Source: CAYWBI01 sp964456445
GTDB taxonomy: Bacteria; Calditrichota; Calditrichia; Calditrichales; J004
Reading direction: 5' to 3'
DNA: 29,799 nt
Assembly (NCBI GenBank): GCA_964456445.1
Contig: CAYWBI010000024.1
Span: 1 to 29,799, forward strand
Below the pieces are notes generated by a model. That model made no database searches. It was not told the DNA's origin and saw only the letters and a list, made by a program, of their open reading frames with translations. Positions within the stretch are counted from its first letter, which is position 1. Each line of letters opens with the position of its first letter. The position numbers were made by a program, and so were the translations under genes. This document shows positions 9,701 through 17,083 of this stretch, piece by piece.

Positions 9701-9814
9701 TTTAATGAAGGGAATACCGGTTTCTGATATTTCTTTTGTTAAGCTACCGGATACTGCAACAGAAATGATACACAACAGCAGCGAGTTAAATAGAATGATA
9801 AAAAATTTAATCAT
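6770..9814 (-). CDS. Propeller/Y_Y_Y membrane sensor histidine kinase (HisKA_3/NarX-LiaS type)
   Basis: A 1014-residue protein. Residues 1-23 are a signal peptide/signal anchor. Residues ~35-690 form a periplasmic region of two-component regulator propeller repeats with units such as DSDGIIYFANSGGVVLQFDG and DSNRGLWLSMNQGI. Residues ~690-760 are a Y_Y_Y domain (YRYQLQNFDHNWSEW and LPHGKYTFKLKAKN). One transmembrane helix starts near W770. A coiled coil leads to a HisKA_3 dimerisation helix with phospho-acceptor H825 (DFHDELGTRITRI). The C-terminal ATPase has an N box (KEAMHNALKYA) and G boxes (DDGQGF, TGLKNMRQRA). Because this kinase class matches NarL-type regulators, the overlapping downstream gene is its partner. 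In Bacteroidota such propeller sensors often detect glycans; the ligand here is unknown. No good ribosome binding site precedes the ATG. Confidence 0.93.
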   Translation of the reverse strand: MIKFFIILFNSLLLCIISVAVSGSLTKEISETGIPFIKNFTPRDYNANGQNWAAVQDSDGIIYFANSGGVVLQFDGTRWNTIPVGNGSIVRDIKPDGAGTVFIAMQNEFGYLYAEKSGSFKFKSLLPKVGDSDYSFGDIWKIGITNKAVYFLERHHLFRFPKKHLRDSLKAIHPIKSDTRFHNLFKKRGNELFVHQMHVGLMQTDGDSLHLLPNGAYFKNDLLAAVLPFGKNDWLVVTRNRGLFIYSDKGRIKPFKTNCEMLLRNSGPYHAIRLNDGNLAIASKYGGLFILSADGKLLQKIDRSAGLATNTVWSVFQDSNRGLWLSMNQGIAFVDYASPFSNFDERVGLKGSVHEIIRHNGKLFVTTNYGLFVMERGNSIPSHFQFKKVKGINTSGWDMLSAWNTLFICANSGLYRLEGSEARLIFEYDPWALYRSKANPERIFLGLAVGVASFYRDHTGALIDEGKIPGIDIEARTLAEDSSGNLWVASSYHGVLRADSLSDYYLKNKRPSVKHFDSKNGLPANMSTMIFEYKKEILFSTPSGIFTFDNNKGPFLLDPAFGQLHKKKQDNENYLLARTDDSGNVWSHLEQKVVLNRVLEDGSFVLIDTMFWGIPDEEIQCIYPEGSQKIWFGHRHGLYKYDLNKNPVEFSFFKTLIRKVTLNKRIVLPDNRSKSYQTKTPHLEYTADNLLRFQFAATYYIRPGQTVYRYQLQNFDHNWSEWNPEAHKDYTNLPHGKYTFKLKAKNVYGQIRQAVPYTFIILPPWYQTTWAYLLFFILFAGIVTAASRALMAYSHSKALAEHQKLEEHRRKTEDIIRSQVAADFHDELGTRITRISLFSEILKNELDDATDSTKGYLKKISNNANRLYDETRDFIWQLDPQKDTLADFIARIKTFGDELFDDTDIQFEIKQGLGPATKIKLEMDQRRNLIRIVKEAMHNALKYARCENVIFNIACQEDELEICLSDDGQGFSTDLGSTGTGLKNMRQRAKTIEADLHINSQLNKGTQIVLSMTL

Positions 9815-9942
9815 AGGAGATGTGTACGCCCCGCCCTTTTAGCGCCCGCCGGTAAGCAGCGATGGAAATTGAAAGTTATATGTATAAGAAACTAACAAGA
9901 TTATATCGGTAAACCAAATTGGAGAATATTAAATTTAAATCA

Positions 9943-9998
9943 ATACCAATTTTTAACCATTAAAATACAGGACGGCAGCAACACGTATAAATTGGTAT
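9943..9998. repeat. 10-bp inverted repeat in the divergent sensor kinase/recX promoter region
   Basis: ATACCAATTT at 9943-9952 and AAATTGGTAT at 9989-9998 are perfect inverted copies separated by 36 nt. A third related palindrome, CCAAATTGG, lies at 9914-9922. All three lie between the divergent starts of the sensor kinase and recX. They could be operator half-sites; no regulator can be assigned. Confidence 0.4.
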
Positions 9999-10056
9999 AA
10001 CAAGCTTATTTTAACTAATTTATCTTATCTAAATGCAGAAAACCAAAGAGCTAATT

Positions 10057-10713
10057 ATGCGTACAACATTTACCGTCAGCCGGATTGCCGTTCAGGGTAA
10101 ACGTAAAAAAGTATATGCCGTATATAGTGATGCTATTCTTCTTTTTGAAATAAACGAAGATACGCTTGTGCATTTTGCCCTGAGCAAAGGCGTGGAGTTG
10201 ACGAGTGAAAAAATAGAGAGTATCCGCTATACGAATGATCTCAATGAGTGCCGGGCCCAGGCTTACCGATATCTTTCACGCCGGGCACACCTTTCACGTG
10301 AACTCGCCACCAAGTTACGTCACAAAGGATATTCACAACTCTTAATTGACGACGCCCTGGCACAGTTAATCAAAAACAAGCTTTTGGACGACCGGGAATT
10401 TATCCATTTGTTTATCCGAGAAAAAATCAATATCTCCCTGAGCGGCCCGCTGCTCATAAGCAAAAAACTACAGGAAAAAGGCGCCAATAGAGATGAAGTA
10501 GATGAGATTCTATCCACAGACTACCCCGAAGAACTTCAAATGGAAATCGCCGGAAGGGTGATTCGGAAAAAGACAAAAGTCCTCGCGGGCTTGTCTGGGC
10601 GCCAACAGCTTGATAAGCTTCGGCGCGCCCTCAAATGCAAGGGGTTTTATGGTGCGCCCCTTAGCCGCGCGTTGCAAAACAGAGAATTAAACGTTGATGT
10701 ACCCCAGGATTAA
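10057..10713 (+). CDS. recX: RecX, regulator of RecA
   Basis: A 218-residue cytoplasmic protein counted from the ATG at 10057. That start has a weak AGAG upstream; an in-frame ATG at 10033 would add eight residues but has no ribosome binding site. The protein shows the RecX three-helix repeats: AYRYLSRRAHLSRELATKLRHKGY, then IDDALAQLIKNKLLDDREFIHLFIREK, then LISKKLQEKGANRDEVDEIL. It ends in a less conserved third module (LRRALKCKGFYGAPLSRAL). The N-terminal ~60 residues are a beta-rich extension seen in Bacteroidota-type RecX proteins. RecX modulates RecA filaments in recombination and the SOS response. recA is not in the window. The gene's end overlaps the next gene by 17 nt, so they form an operon. 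Confidence 0.88.
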   Translation: MRTTFTVSRIAVQGKRKKVYAVYSDAILLFEINEDTLVHFALSKGVELTSEKIESIRYTNDLNECRAQAYRYLSRRAHLSRELATKLRHKGYSQLLIDDALAQLIKNKLLDDREFIHLFIREKINISLSGPLLISKKLQEKGANRDEVDEILSTDYPEELQMEIAGRVIRKKTKVLAGLSGRQQLDKLRRALKCKGFYGAPLSRALQNRELNVDVPQD

Positions 10714-11440
10714 CAGCACAAATATCCCTTTTATCACCCGTGATCAGATGGTGGAAGTGGATCGCCTGATGGTAGAACACTACGGCATTTCATTGTTGCA
10801 GATGATGGAGAACGCCGGGAGGGATCTGGCACAGCTTTGCATTCAATACTTTCACCCAAAAAAGAGCGATTTGCCCATCGTGGTATTGGTAGGTAAGGGC
10901 GGGAATGGCGGCGGCGTGCTGGTCGCCGCGCGGCATCTGCGCAATGCCGGATATAAGGTAATAGCGGCCATAACCGTTCCGCCGGAAAAATTTAAAGATG
11001 TTACACTGCAACAGCTTAAAATCCTTGTTCAGATGGGCATCCCCGTTTATACAACTCCCGAAAAATTACCAAACCAGGCTGGTCTTATTCTGGATGGTCT
11101 GATCGGATACAGCTTGAGAGGCAATCCCAGTCAGATGGCGGCGGAACTCATCATCTGGGCCAATAATAATCCAGCCCCAACCGTTAGTATGGATATCCCG
11201 TCCGGGGTATTGGCCGATAGCGGGAATTGCCTTACCCCCTGCATTAATACCAATATAGTCATGACGCTGGCGCTGCCCAAAAACGGGCTAAAGAAATGGC
11301 AGGCATCGAGTAATAAAAAACGCCTATTTGTTGCAGACATAAGCATCCCCCCGGTTTTATATCAAAACGCCTTTAAGATACGTATGCCCTCGTTGTTCCA
11401 CCGTGGCCCTTTGGTTGAAATAACACTTTTGACTACCTAA
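10697..11440 (+). CDS. nnrE: NAD(P)H-hydrate epimerase (YjeF N-terminal domain only)
   Basis: A 247-residue protein matching a YjeF_N domain along its length. The ATG at 10697 is preceded directly by a TTG at 10694 that could also start. Motifs in order: TRDQMVEVDRLM, LLQMMENAGRDLA, the glycine loop GKGGNGGGVLVAARHL, LDGLIGYSLRGNP and the catalytic/cation site SMDIPSGVLADSG. The enzyme interconverts R- and S-NAD(P)HX for repair by a partner dehydratase; that C-terminal kinase-like domain is absent here. The usual GNNGGDGL loop reads GGNGGGVL, so an Asn and an Asp of the canonical loop are replaced. Related variants exist in a YjeF_N subgroup, so activity on NADHX is likely but not certain. 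It overlaps recX by 17 nt. Confidence 0.75.
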   Translation: MYPRINSTNIPFITRDQMVEVDRLMVEHYGISLLQMMENAGRDLAQLCIQYFHPKKSDLPIVVLVGKGGNGGGVLVAARHLRNAGYKVIAAITVPPEKFKDVTLQQLKILVQMGIPVYTTPEKLPNQAGLILDGLIGYSLRGNPSQMAAELIIWANNNPAPTVSMDIPSGVLADSGNCLTPCINTNIVMTLALPKNGLKKWQASSNKKRLFVADISIPPVLYQNAFKIRMPSLFHRGPLVEITLLTT

Positions 11441-11480
11441 GAATTCCCCGCCACGCCACAAACAACATTAAATCCCACAC

Positions 11481-11505
11481 TCCGGCAACAGGTAAATGAG
11501 CCGGA
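11481..11505 (+). terminator. Probable rho-independent terminator after recX-nnrE
   Basis: TCCGGC at 11481-11486 pairs perfectly with GCCGGA at 11500-11505 around a 13-nt loop. A T-rich tail (TTCGTCTATTGTATTTG) follows. It sits 41 nt after the epimerase stop. The stem is short and the loop large. Confidence 0.4.
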
Positions 11506-11596
11506 TTCGTCTATTGTATTTGAGTATTATATAGCGAAACTATCCGCATTGCCTTAAAAATTCAAATCAACCCTTCAGGTGCCGAATAGATAATAA

Positions 11597-11614
11597 ACCG
11601 GTTTTTCTTCCGGT
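11597..11614 (+). promoter_or_regulatory. Short inverted repeat upstream of the PAS kinase operon
   Basis: ACCGG and CCGGT flank an 8-nt T-rich spacer, ending 38 nt before the ribosome binding site of the kinase. It may be an operator or a leader hairpin. The arms are only five bases, so chance is possible. Confidence 0.2.
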
Positions 11615-11666
11615 GAGTGAAAATATTGTAATGAAGCATTGCAAAAACCCACGTGGAGACATAAAC

Positions 11667-13691
11667 ATGAAAGATAAATTGACGTCAACAAAGGCCAGCA
11701 AAGATGAAACCTTTGAGATTATAAAAAATAAGATAAACAACCTGAGCGATATAGAGATGCTGCAAATCCTTGAGCAAAACCCGTGTGCCATTATTATAAC
11801 CAATACAAATGGAACGATCGAATACGCCAACCCACATTTTTTTAATCTCACCGGATACACAAAAGATGAAGTTATTGGTAAAAATCCGCGCATGCTCAAA
11901 TCCGGAAATAATTCCCTGCAATATTATAAAAACTTGTGGGCAACCATTTCCGCCGGAAAAACCTGGCGGGGCGAATTTTTAAATAAGAGGAAAAACGGTG
12001 AACTGTTTTGGGAAGACGCCACCATCGGCCCCATTATAAACAATGATGGGCTTATCACCCACTATGTGGCCATAAAAAATGAGATTACCAATCGCAAACA
12101 AACCGAAAATTCCTTGCAACAAAACAAAAAACGATTGCAAAAAATCCTAAACAGCATGTATGGAGGCGTAGTTGTTATAAATGCCAAATCCTTAACCATA
12201 GAGGACATAAATGATGCGGCCTGCAAAATCCTTGGCAAGAAAATGGAGAGCCTTATCGGTTCCAGTTGTTGTCCCTATATTTGCTCTAAAAACGACGGAA
12301 TATGCCCGGCGCAAGCCTCAAGTGGAAAGCAATTGGAAGGGGAGGTGATGATACATCGCCCTGATGGCACATCCGTACCTATTTTAAAGAATGTGGTTCA
12401 AACAAACATCGATGGTAAAGACGTCCTGATTGAAACCATATTTGATATCTCCCAACGACGCCAGACCGAGGCCAATCTAAAACGGAGCATTGTTCAAAAC
12501 CAGCAGCTTTTACATTCCATATCTTCCTGCTTAATCCTGATGGATGAAAAAGAACGGATTGTATTTCTGAATAAAAAATTCCAGGAAACGTTCTTTTTAG
12601 ACAGAAAGAAAACACTTGGTAAAAATTTGATGCAAAGCGGAATCCAATGGCAATGGGATAAAATAGTGATGGCCATAAGCGAATGCCGTCTGACACGCGA
12701 GTCACAGGTATTGGAAGATATATCCTATGAAGTGCCCCGGCAACATACGTCCGGTTTTTTGAAAGTCACCATCAGCCCGTATTTGGGGTCAACCGGTGAA
12801 TATCCGGGGTTTCTGATTCTGGCAGAGGATATAACCGAGTACAAAATACTGCAATCTCAGTTAAGCCAGGCACAAAAGCTGGAGTCTATTGGACAATTGG
12901 CCGCCGGGATCGCGCACGAGATAAACACGCCTATTCAATTTGTTGGTGACAATACACGGTTTTTAAAAGATGCTTTTTCCGACGTTCGGCTCTTATTGGA
13001 TAAGTACGTACAGCTTACATCCAGCTTGCAGGCAAATAAAGAAACCGGCCTGCTTATAAAGGATATAGAGTCACAAACAGAAGAAATCGATCTTGACTAT
13101 TTAATGGAAGAAATCCCATCTGCCATCGAGCAAACCCTGAACGGAATAAACCGGGTTGCAAAAATTGTAAAAGCCATGAAGGAGTTTTCCCATCCAGGCA
13201 ACGAAGAGAAAACCCCAATTGATTTAAACAAAGCCATCGCCAATACCATAATTGTTTGCCGTAACGAGTGGAAATATGTGGCCGAGATGCAGACCGAATT
13301 TGCGGACAATCTCCCGCCGGTCCCCTGCTTTCCGGCCCCCTTAAATCAGGTCATTCTTAACCTGATTATTAATGCTTCCCATACCATTAAGGATGCACTG
13401 ACAGAACGGGGCGAGAAGATGGGTATCATTAAAATTTCGACCAAACACAAAAACAAGACCGTCCTCATTGCCATTTCCGATACGGGCATGGGTATCCCCG
13501 AAGAAATTCAAAAACGTATATTTGATCCCTTTTTTACGACCAAGGAAGTTGGCAAAGGCACTGGCCAGGGTCTGGCAATTTCTTTTGACGTAATCGTAAA
13601 AATGCACAAAGGCGCCCTTCATTTTAGCAGCGTCCCCGGCCAGGGCAGCACCTTTTTTATTGAACTCCCACTTGAAATGGAGCAATTATGA
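11667..13691 (+). CDS. Triple-PAS sensor histidine kinase (NtrB-like)
   Basis: A 674-residue protein. The ATG at 11667 has GGAG 8 nt upstream; a GTG at 11613 and an ATG at 11631 are in frame but lack this. No signal peptide or membrane segment is visible, so it is probably cytoplasmic. PAS1 (~30-145) ends in a PAC motif. PAS2 (~150-270) carries a cysteine cluster C201, C202, C206 and C213 (CCPYIC, then CP). PAS3 covers ~275-395. The HisKA helix has H417 in GIAHEINTPIQF. The ATPase shows an N box (NLIINASHTI), DTGMGIP, FDPFFTTK and GTGQGLAIS. It probably senses a cytoplasmic redox or small-molecule signal and phosphorylates one or more of the three receiver proteins downstream. It overlaps the first of these by 4 nt (ATGA at 13688). 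Confidence 0.93.
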   Translation: MKDKLTSTKASKDETFEIIKNKINNLSDIEMLQILEQNPCAIIITNTNGTIEYANPHFFNLTGYTKDEVIGKNPRMLKSGNNSLQYYKNLWATISAGKTWRGEFLNKRKNGELFWEDATIGPIINNDGLITHYVAIKNEITNRKQTENSLQQNKKRLQKILNSMYGGVVVINAKSLTIEDINDAACKILGKKMESLIGSSCCPYICSKNDGICPAQASSGKQLEGEVMIHRPDGTSVPILKNVVQTNIDGKDVLIETIFDISQRRQTEANLKRSIVQNQQLLHSISSCLILMDEKERIVFLNKKFQETFFLDRKKTLGKNLMQSGIQWQWDKIVMAISECRLTRESQVLEDISYEVPRQHTSGFLKVTISPYLGSTGEYPGFLILAEDITEYKILQSQLSQAQKLESIGQLAAGIAHEINTPIQFVGDNTRFLKDAFSDVRLLLDKYVQLTSSLQANKETGLLIKDIESQTEEIDLDYLMEEIPSAIEQTLNGINRVAKIVKAMKEFSHPGNEEKTPIDLNKAIANTIIVCRNEWKYVAEMQTEFADNLPPVPCFPAPLNQVILNLIINASHTIKDALTERGEKMGIIKISTKHKNKTVLIAISDTGMGIPEEIQKRIFDPFFTTKEVGKGTGQGLAISFDVIVKMHKGALHFSSVPGQGSTFFIELPLEMEQL

Positions 13692-14596
13692 AAGCAAACA
13701 TTCTTTTTCTGGATGACGATCAGCTAATTTTGCAAAGTCTGAAACGAATGTTGCATCAGCAAACCGGTGCCTGGAACATGCATTTCATGGATAATGCCGA
13801 CCAGGCCTACTCAATGCTTGTTTCAAAGGATTTCTCGGTAATTGTTTGCGATATTGCCATGCCGGTTATTGACGGTATTACATTTATTGAACTGTGCAGA
13901 AAGGCTTTTCCTCTTACCACACGGATAATGTTGACCGGATTTCCTTCCATGGATACGGCTATCGAAGCCGTGAACCGTGGTCAGATATACGCATATCTCA
14001 ACAAACCCGTGGATATAAATGATCTTGTTGACAAGCTTACAAAGGGCATAGGGCACTACATGGGATTGCGCGAATTAGAAATCAATGCACGTTATGACGG
14101 GTTAACAGGATTATTGAACCGCAAACAACTCGATATTGCCTTAAGTGAGGAGATTGTACGTGCCCAACGCTATAAAACAAAACTAAGCATACTTATGCTG
14201 GATATTGACCATTTTAAGAATGTAAACGATCTCTTTGGTCACATCACGGGCGATAGTGTATTAAAAGAAGTTGCCGCGACAATTAAATCCACTACACGAA
14301 AGACCGATATATGCGGGCGCTATGGTGGGGAAGAATTTTTGGTGATATTACCGGAAACTGATTTGGAAACCGGTTTCCTTGCTGCCGGGCGTATCCGTAA
14401 GGCCATAGAGCAATTAGAGTTTAAACAGGATGGACTTCGGGTTACAATCAGCGGTGGCCTGGCAGCTTTGCAAAATGATGACTTAAGCAAATTTTTAGTC
14501 CGGGCTGACCATCAATTGTATATTTCTAAAGAAAACGGGCGTAATCAGATAAATGGTGAAAGGCATACACCCCATGAACAGCATCTTATTCGTTGA
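13688..14596 (+). CDS. Response regulator with diguanylate cyclase output (REC-GGDEF)
   Basis: A 302-residue protein. The receiver (1-120) has D9-D11, phospho-acceptor D55 (VIVCDIAMP), T86-region LTG and the Lys of LNKPVD. The GGDEF domain (~135-290) starts with DGLTGLLNRK and has the active-site motif G213-GEEF-217. An RxxD inhibitory site, R204-KT-D207, lies five residues before it, so product feedback by cyclic di-GMP is expected. The domain looks fully active: DIDHFKNVND is also conserved. Phosphorylation by the upstream kinase would raise cyclic di-GMP. The start overlaps the kinase stop by 4 nt. Confidence 0.95.
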   Translation: MKANILFLDDDQLILQSLKRMLHQQTGAWNMHFMDNADQAYSMLVSKDFSVIVCDIAMPVIDGITFIELCRKAFPLTTRIMLTGFPSMDTAIEAVNRGQIYAYLNKPVDINDLVDKLTKGIGHYMGLRELEINARYDGLTGLLNRKQLDIALSEEIVRAQRYKTKLSILMLDIDHFKNVNDLFGHITGDSVLKEVAATIKSTTRKTDICGRYGGEEFLVILPETDLETGFLAAGRIRKAIEQLEFKQDGLRVTISGGLAALQNDDLSKFLVRADHQLYISKENGRNQINGERHTPHEQHLIR

Positions 14597-15785
14597 TGAC
14601 GAACCGGCCATTACACAGGCGTTAAAACGCATGCTACGCCCAATGCGCCGGGAGTGGGACATGCATTTTGTACAAAGCGGGAAGGACGCCTTGTGTTTTA
14701 TGGAAGACAACCCGGTTGACGTCATTATTTCGGACATGCGCATGCCGGAAATGAACGGCGCCGAACTTTTAGGCGAAGTCATCAAAAGATATCCAAGCGT
14801 CATACGCATAATTCTCTCCGGTCAGTCGGACCAGGAAGCCATACTAAAAACAATAAAACCCGCCCATCAATTTTTGACCAAACCCTGTGATGCGGAAACT
14901 TTACGCCATACTATAAAACAAACTTTAGCGCTTAAGACCAGCTTAGAAAACCCGGCCTTACAAAATTTGGTATCTAAAATTGAAAGCCTGCCCAGCTTGC
15001 CAAGCTGCTATCAGGAAATCATGCAAATAATCCAAAAGGAAGAAGGCAGTTTAAAAGAGGTCGCAGAGATCATACAAAGCGATGTATCCATGAGCATGGA
15101 AATATTGAAATATGTCAATTCATCCTTTTTTGGATTATATAAAAAAGTTTCCAGTATTCGCCAGGCCGTGTCCCTGCTTGGGATCAATACTATTCAAACC
15201 CTGGTACTTTCTATTAATGTTTTCTCTCAAATTGACAAAAGTAAGCGCTATGCCATAAATATCCCGGAACTATGGAAACACAGTTTTTTAACAGGATTGT
15301 TCAGCAAAGCCATTATATCTGATCTTGGGATGGATACGCAATTACAGGAAGACGCCTTTACGCTTGGTCTTTTACACGATATAGGTATATTGACCCTGGC
15401 AACCCAAATACCGGACAAGTATAAGGAAGTTTATAAAAAAGCGAAAAGCAACGACCTGAATCTGTCGCAGGCTGAATACCTGATGTTTGACACATCGCAC
15501 GCAGAAGTAGCGGCTTATTTGCTTGGCCTGTGGGGCATATCCAGCAATTTGATCACAGTGATTAGCACACATCATTTAGCAAAACCCATACCCGATGAAT
15601 CAAATGTCTTTTCAATTGCCATGCAGAGCGCGGATGTTTTTTCACAGAACTTAATGCAAAAAAACCAGGGCCTGCGCCTGGAAGAATTTCAGACCGCCTT
15701 GATAAACAATAAAACATTCAGCCCGAACCGTGAGCGCTGGGAACAACTATGTACGGAAATTTATGGGAGGGAATCAGATGAATAA
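14574..15785 (+). CDS. Response regulator with HDOD output domain
   Basis: A 403-residue protein counted from the ATG at 14574, which begins the canonical receiver strand MNSILFVDDE; an in-frame ATG at 14553 would add seven residues. GAAAGG upstream may serve as ribosome binding site. The receiver (1-120) has D8-D9, phospho-acceptor D54 (VIISDMRMP), LSG and the Lys of LTKPCD. Residues ~140-340 are an HDOD domain: LPSLPSCYQEIMQII, IIQSDVSMSMEILKYVNSSFFGL, SIRQAVSLLGI and LGLLHDIG. HDOD domains are HD-like helical folds usually without catalytic activity and act in signalling. The receiver is clearly paralogous to that of the preceding gene (LKRML...W.MHF), suggesting duplication. It overlaps the previous gene by 23 nt and the next by 8 nt. 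Confidence 0.93.
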   Translation: MNSILFVDDEPAITQALKRMLRPMRREWDMHFVQSGKDALCFMEDNPVDVIISDMRMPEMNGAELLGEVIKRYPSVIRIILSGQSDQEAILKTIKPAHQFLTKPCDAETLRHTIKQTLALKTSLENPALQNLVSKIESLPSLPSCYQEIMQIIQKEEGSLKEVAEIIQSDVSMSMEILKYVNSSFFGLYKKVSSIRQAVSLLGINTIQTLVLSINVFSQIDKSKRYAINIPELWKHSFLTGLFSKAIISDLGMDTQLQEDAFTLGLLHDIGILTLATQIPDKYKEVYKKAKSNDLNLSQAEYLMFDTSHAEVAAYLLGLWGISSNLITVISTHHLAKPIPDESNVFSIAMQSADVFSQNLMQKNQGLRLEEFQTALINNKTFSPNRERWEQLCTEIYGRESDE

Positions 15786-16914
15786 GAAAGTACTTTTTGT
15801 GGACGATGAAGAAAACGTACTGGCCTCCTATAAACGCAATTTTCATAAGCAATTTGAAATCCATACCGCATTGGGCGGATTGCAGGCAATCGAGATTTTA
15901 AAAGCCAAGGGACCATTTGCGGTTATCATCAGCGATATGCAAATGCCGGGGATGAAGGGGGATGTATTCCTGACAAACGCGCGGACCATTTTTCCAAACA
16001 GCTCACGCATCATGCTCACCGGTTATGCAAAAATTGAAAATGCCATTGCGGCGGTAAACAATGGGCATATCTTCCGCTTTCTTACCAAACCTTGCCCTAC
16101 CGATACTTTATATAGCGCCATCAATGACGGGATACGCCAATATCAACTGTTGAACAGTGAAAAAGAATTATTGGAAAAAACCCTGCGCAATTCCATTGAG
16201 GTGATGACTGCCATCCTGGGCATGGTAAATCCCCAGGCCTTTGGGCGTGCCACCCGCATCCAGGGCTATGTGGCCCAAATAGCCCGAAAATTAAACATCA
16301 AAAACATCTGGCAACTGGAAATGGCGGCCATGCTTTCACAAATCGGTTTTGTCACCCTGCCGTCACAGCTATTGGACAAAGTGTACAATCGTGAGGTACT
16401 AAACGAAAAGGAACAAAAAATGCTGGCGGGGCATCCGGCCATTGGCGCCGGCTTGATTGAGCGCATCCCACGTATGGAGGCTGTGGCGGAAATCATAGCA
16501 CAACAGAACAATAAATTCAACGCTTTCCCGTCGCCTGACGAAAAATCCCCCCGGGAAAAATTTGTTGCGCTTGGGGCGCAAATACTAAAAACGGTATTGG
16601 GGTTTGATGATTTAATTTTTAGAGGGGTTTCAAAAAGCGCAGCGTTAGCGGCATTAAAGCGTGACCCGATCACGTACAACCCCAATTTGGTAAAAATGCT
16701 GGACTATATTCAAACCCAGGAGAAAGAACGGGACGAGAAGGTTCTGTCCCTTTATTACATAAAATCCGGCATGATAACCAATCAAAACATCATAAGCACT
16801 CAGGGGAAAAAACTGGTGGCCAAGGACATTCTTATAAATGAACCATTGATCGAGCGTTTAAAAGCGTATGACCGGGCGGTTGGGATCAGTCAACCAATAA
16901 AAATGCTGGTGTAG
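15778..16914 (+). CDS. Response regulator with degenerate HD-GYP-like output domain
   Basis: A 378-residue protein. The ATG at 15778 has a strong GGGAGG site and overlaps the previous stop by 8 nt. The receiver (1-120) is intact: D9-D10, D53 (VIISDMQMPG), LTG and FLTKPC. Residues ~150-300 follow the RpfG/HD-GYP layout (RATRIQGYVAQIARKL, AAMLSQIGFVTLP, GHPAIGAGLIERIPRMEAVAEII). The metal ligands are mostly lost: the HD pair is S187-Q188, the later HH pair is Q242-Q243, and no GYP follows. Only H219 remains of the expected histidines. It is therefore very unlikely to hydrolyse cyclic di-GMP and may bind it or a protein partner. A C-terminal extension (~300-378) is unassigned. Confidence 0.88.
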   Translation: MNKKVLFVDDEENVLASYKRNFHKQFEIHTALGGLQAIEILKAKGPFAVIISDMQMPGMKGDVFLTNARTIFPNSSRIMLTGYAKIENAIAAVNNGHIFRFLTKPCPTDTLYSAINDGIRQYQLLNSEKELLEKTLRNSIEVMTAILGMVNPQAFGRATRIQGYVAQIARKLNIKNIWQLEMAAMLSQIGFVTLPSQLLDKVYNREVLNEKEQKMLAGHPAIGAGLIERIPRMEAVAEIIAQQNNKFNAFPSPDEKSPREKFVALGAQILKTVLGFDDLIFRGVSKSAALAALKRDPITYNPNLVKMLDYIQTQEKERDEKVLSLYYIKSGMITNQNIISTQGKKLVAKDILINEPLIERLKAYDRAVGISQPIKMLV

Positions 16915-17053
16915 GTTTATACAACCCAATATTGATATGGCCATGTTTTCCCATACATACTGCGGGTTACATAGCTAAAACAAAAAACGGTATTAATGCA
17001 AGATATAAAATTAAGCAGGGAAATTCCAGGTCTATAGCGTATGAAATCCCAAA

Positions 17054-17083
17054 ACATCCGTGTCAATGGATGTCATATTTTTT
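17054..17083. terminator. Probable bidirectional terminator between convergent signalling genes
   Basis: ACATCC at 17054-17059 and GGATGT at 17068-17073 form a 6-bp stem with an 8-nt loop. On the plus strand a run of six T at 17078-17083 follows. On the minus strand TTTT follows directly. The stop codon of the NtrC-type gene lies in the loop. It is the only hairpin I find between the two operons. Confidence 0.4.

Noticed and set aside
10824..10840. TGGCACAGCTTTGCA inside the epimerase gene, like a sigma-54 promoter
   Set aside because: The GG-to-GC spacing is 9 instead of 10 and it lies within a coding region with no gene start downstream.
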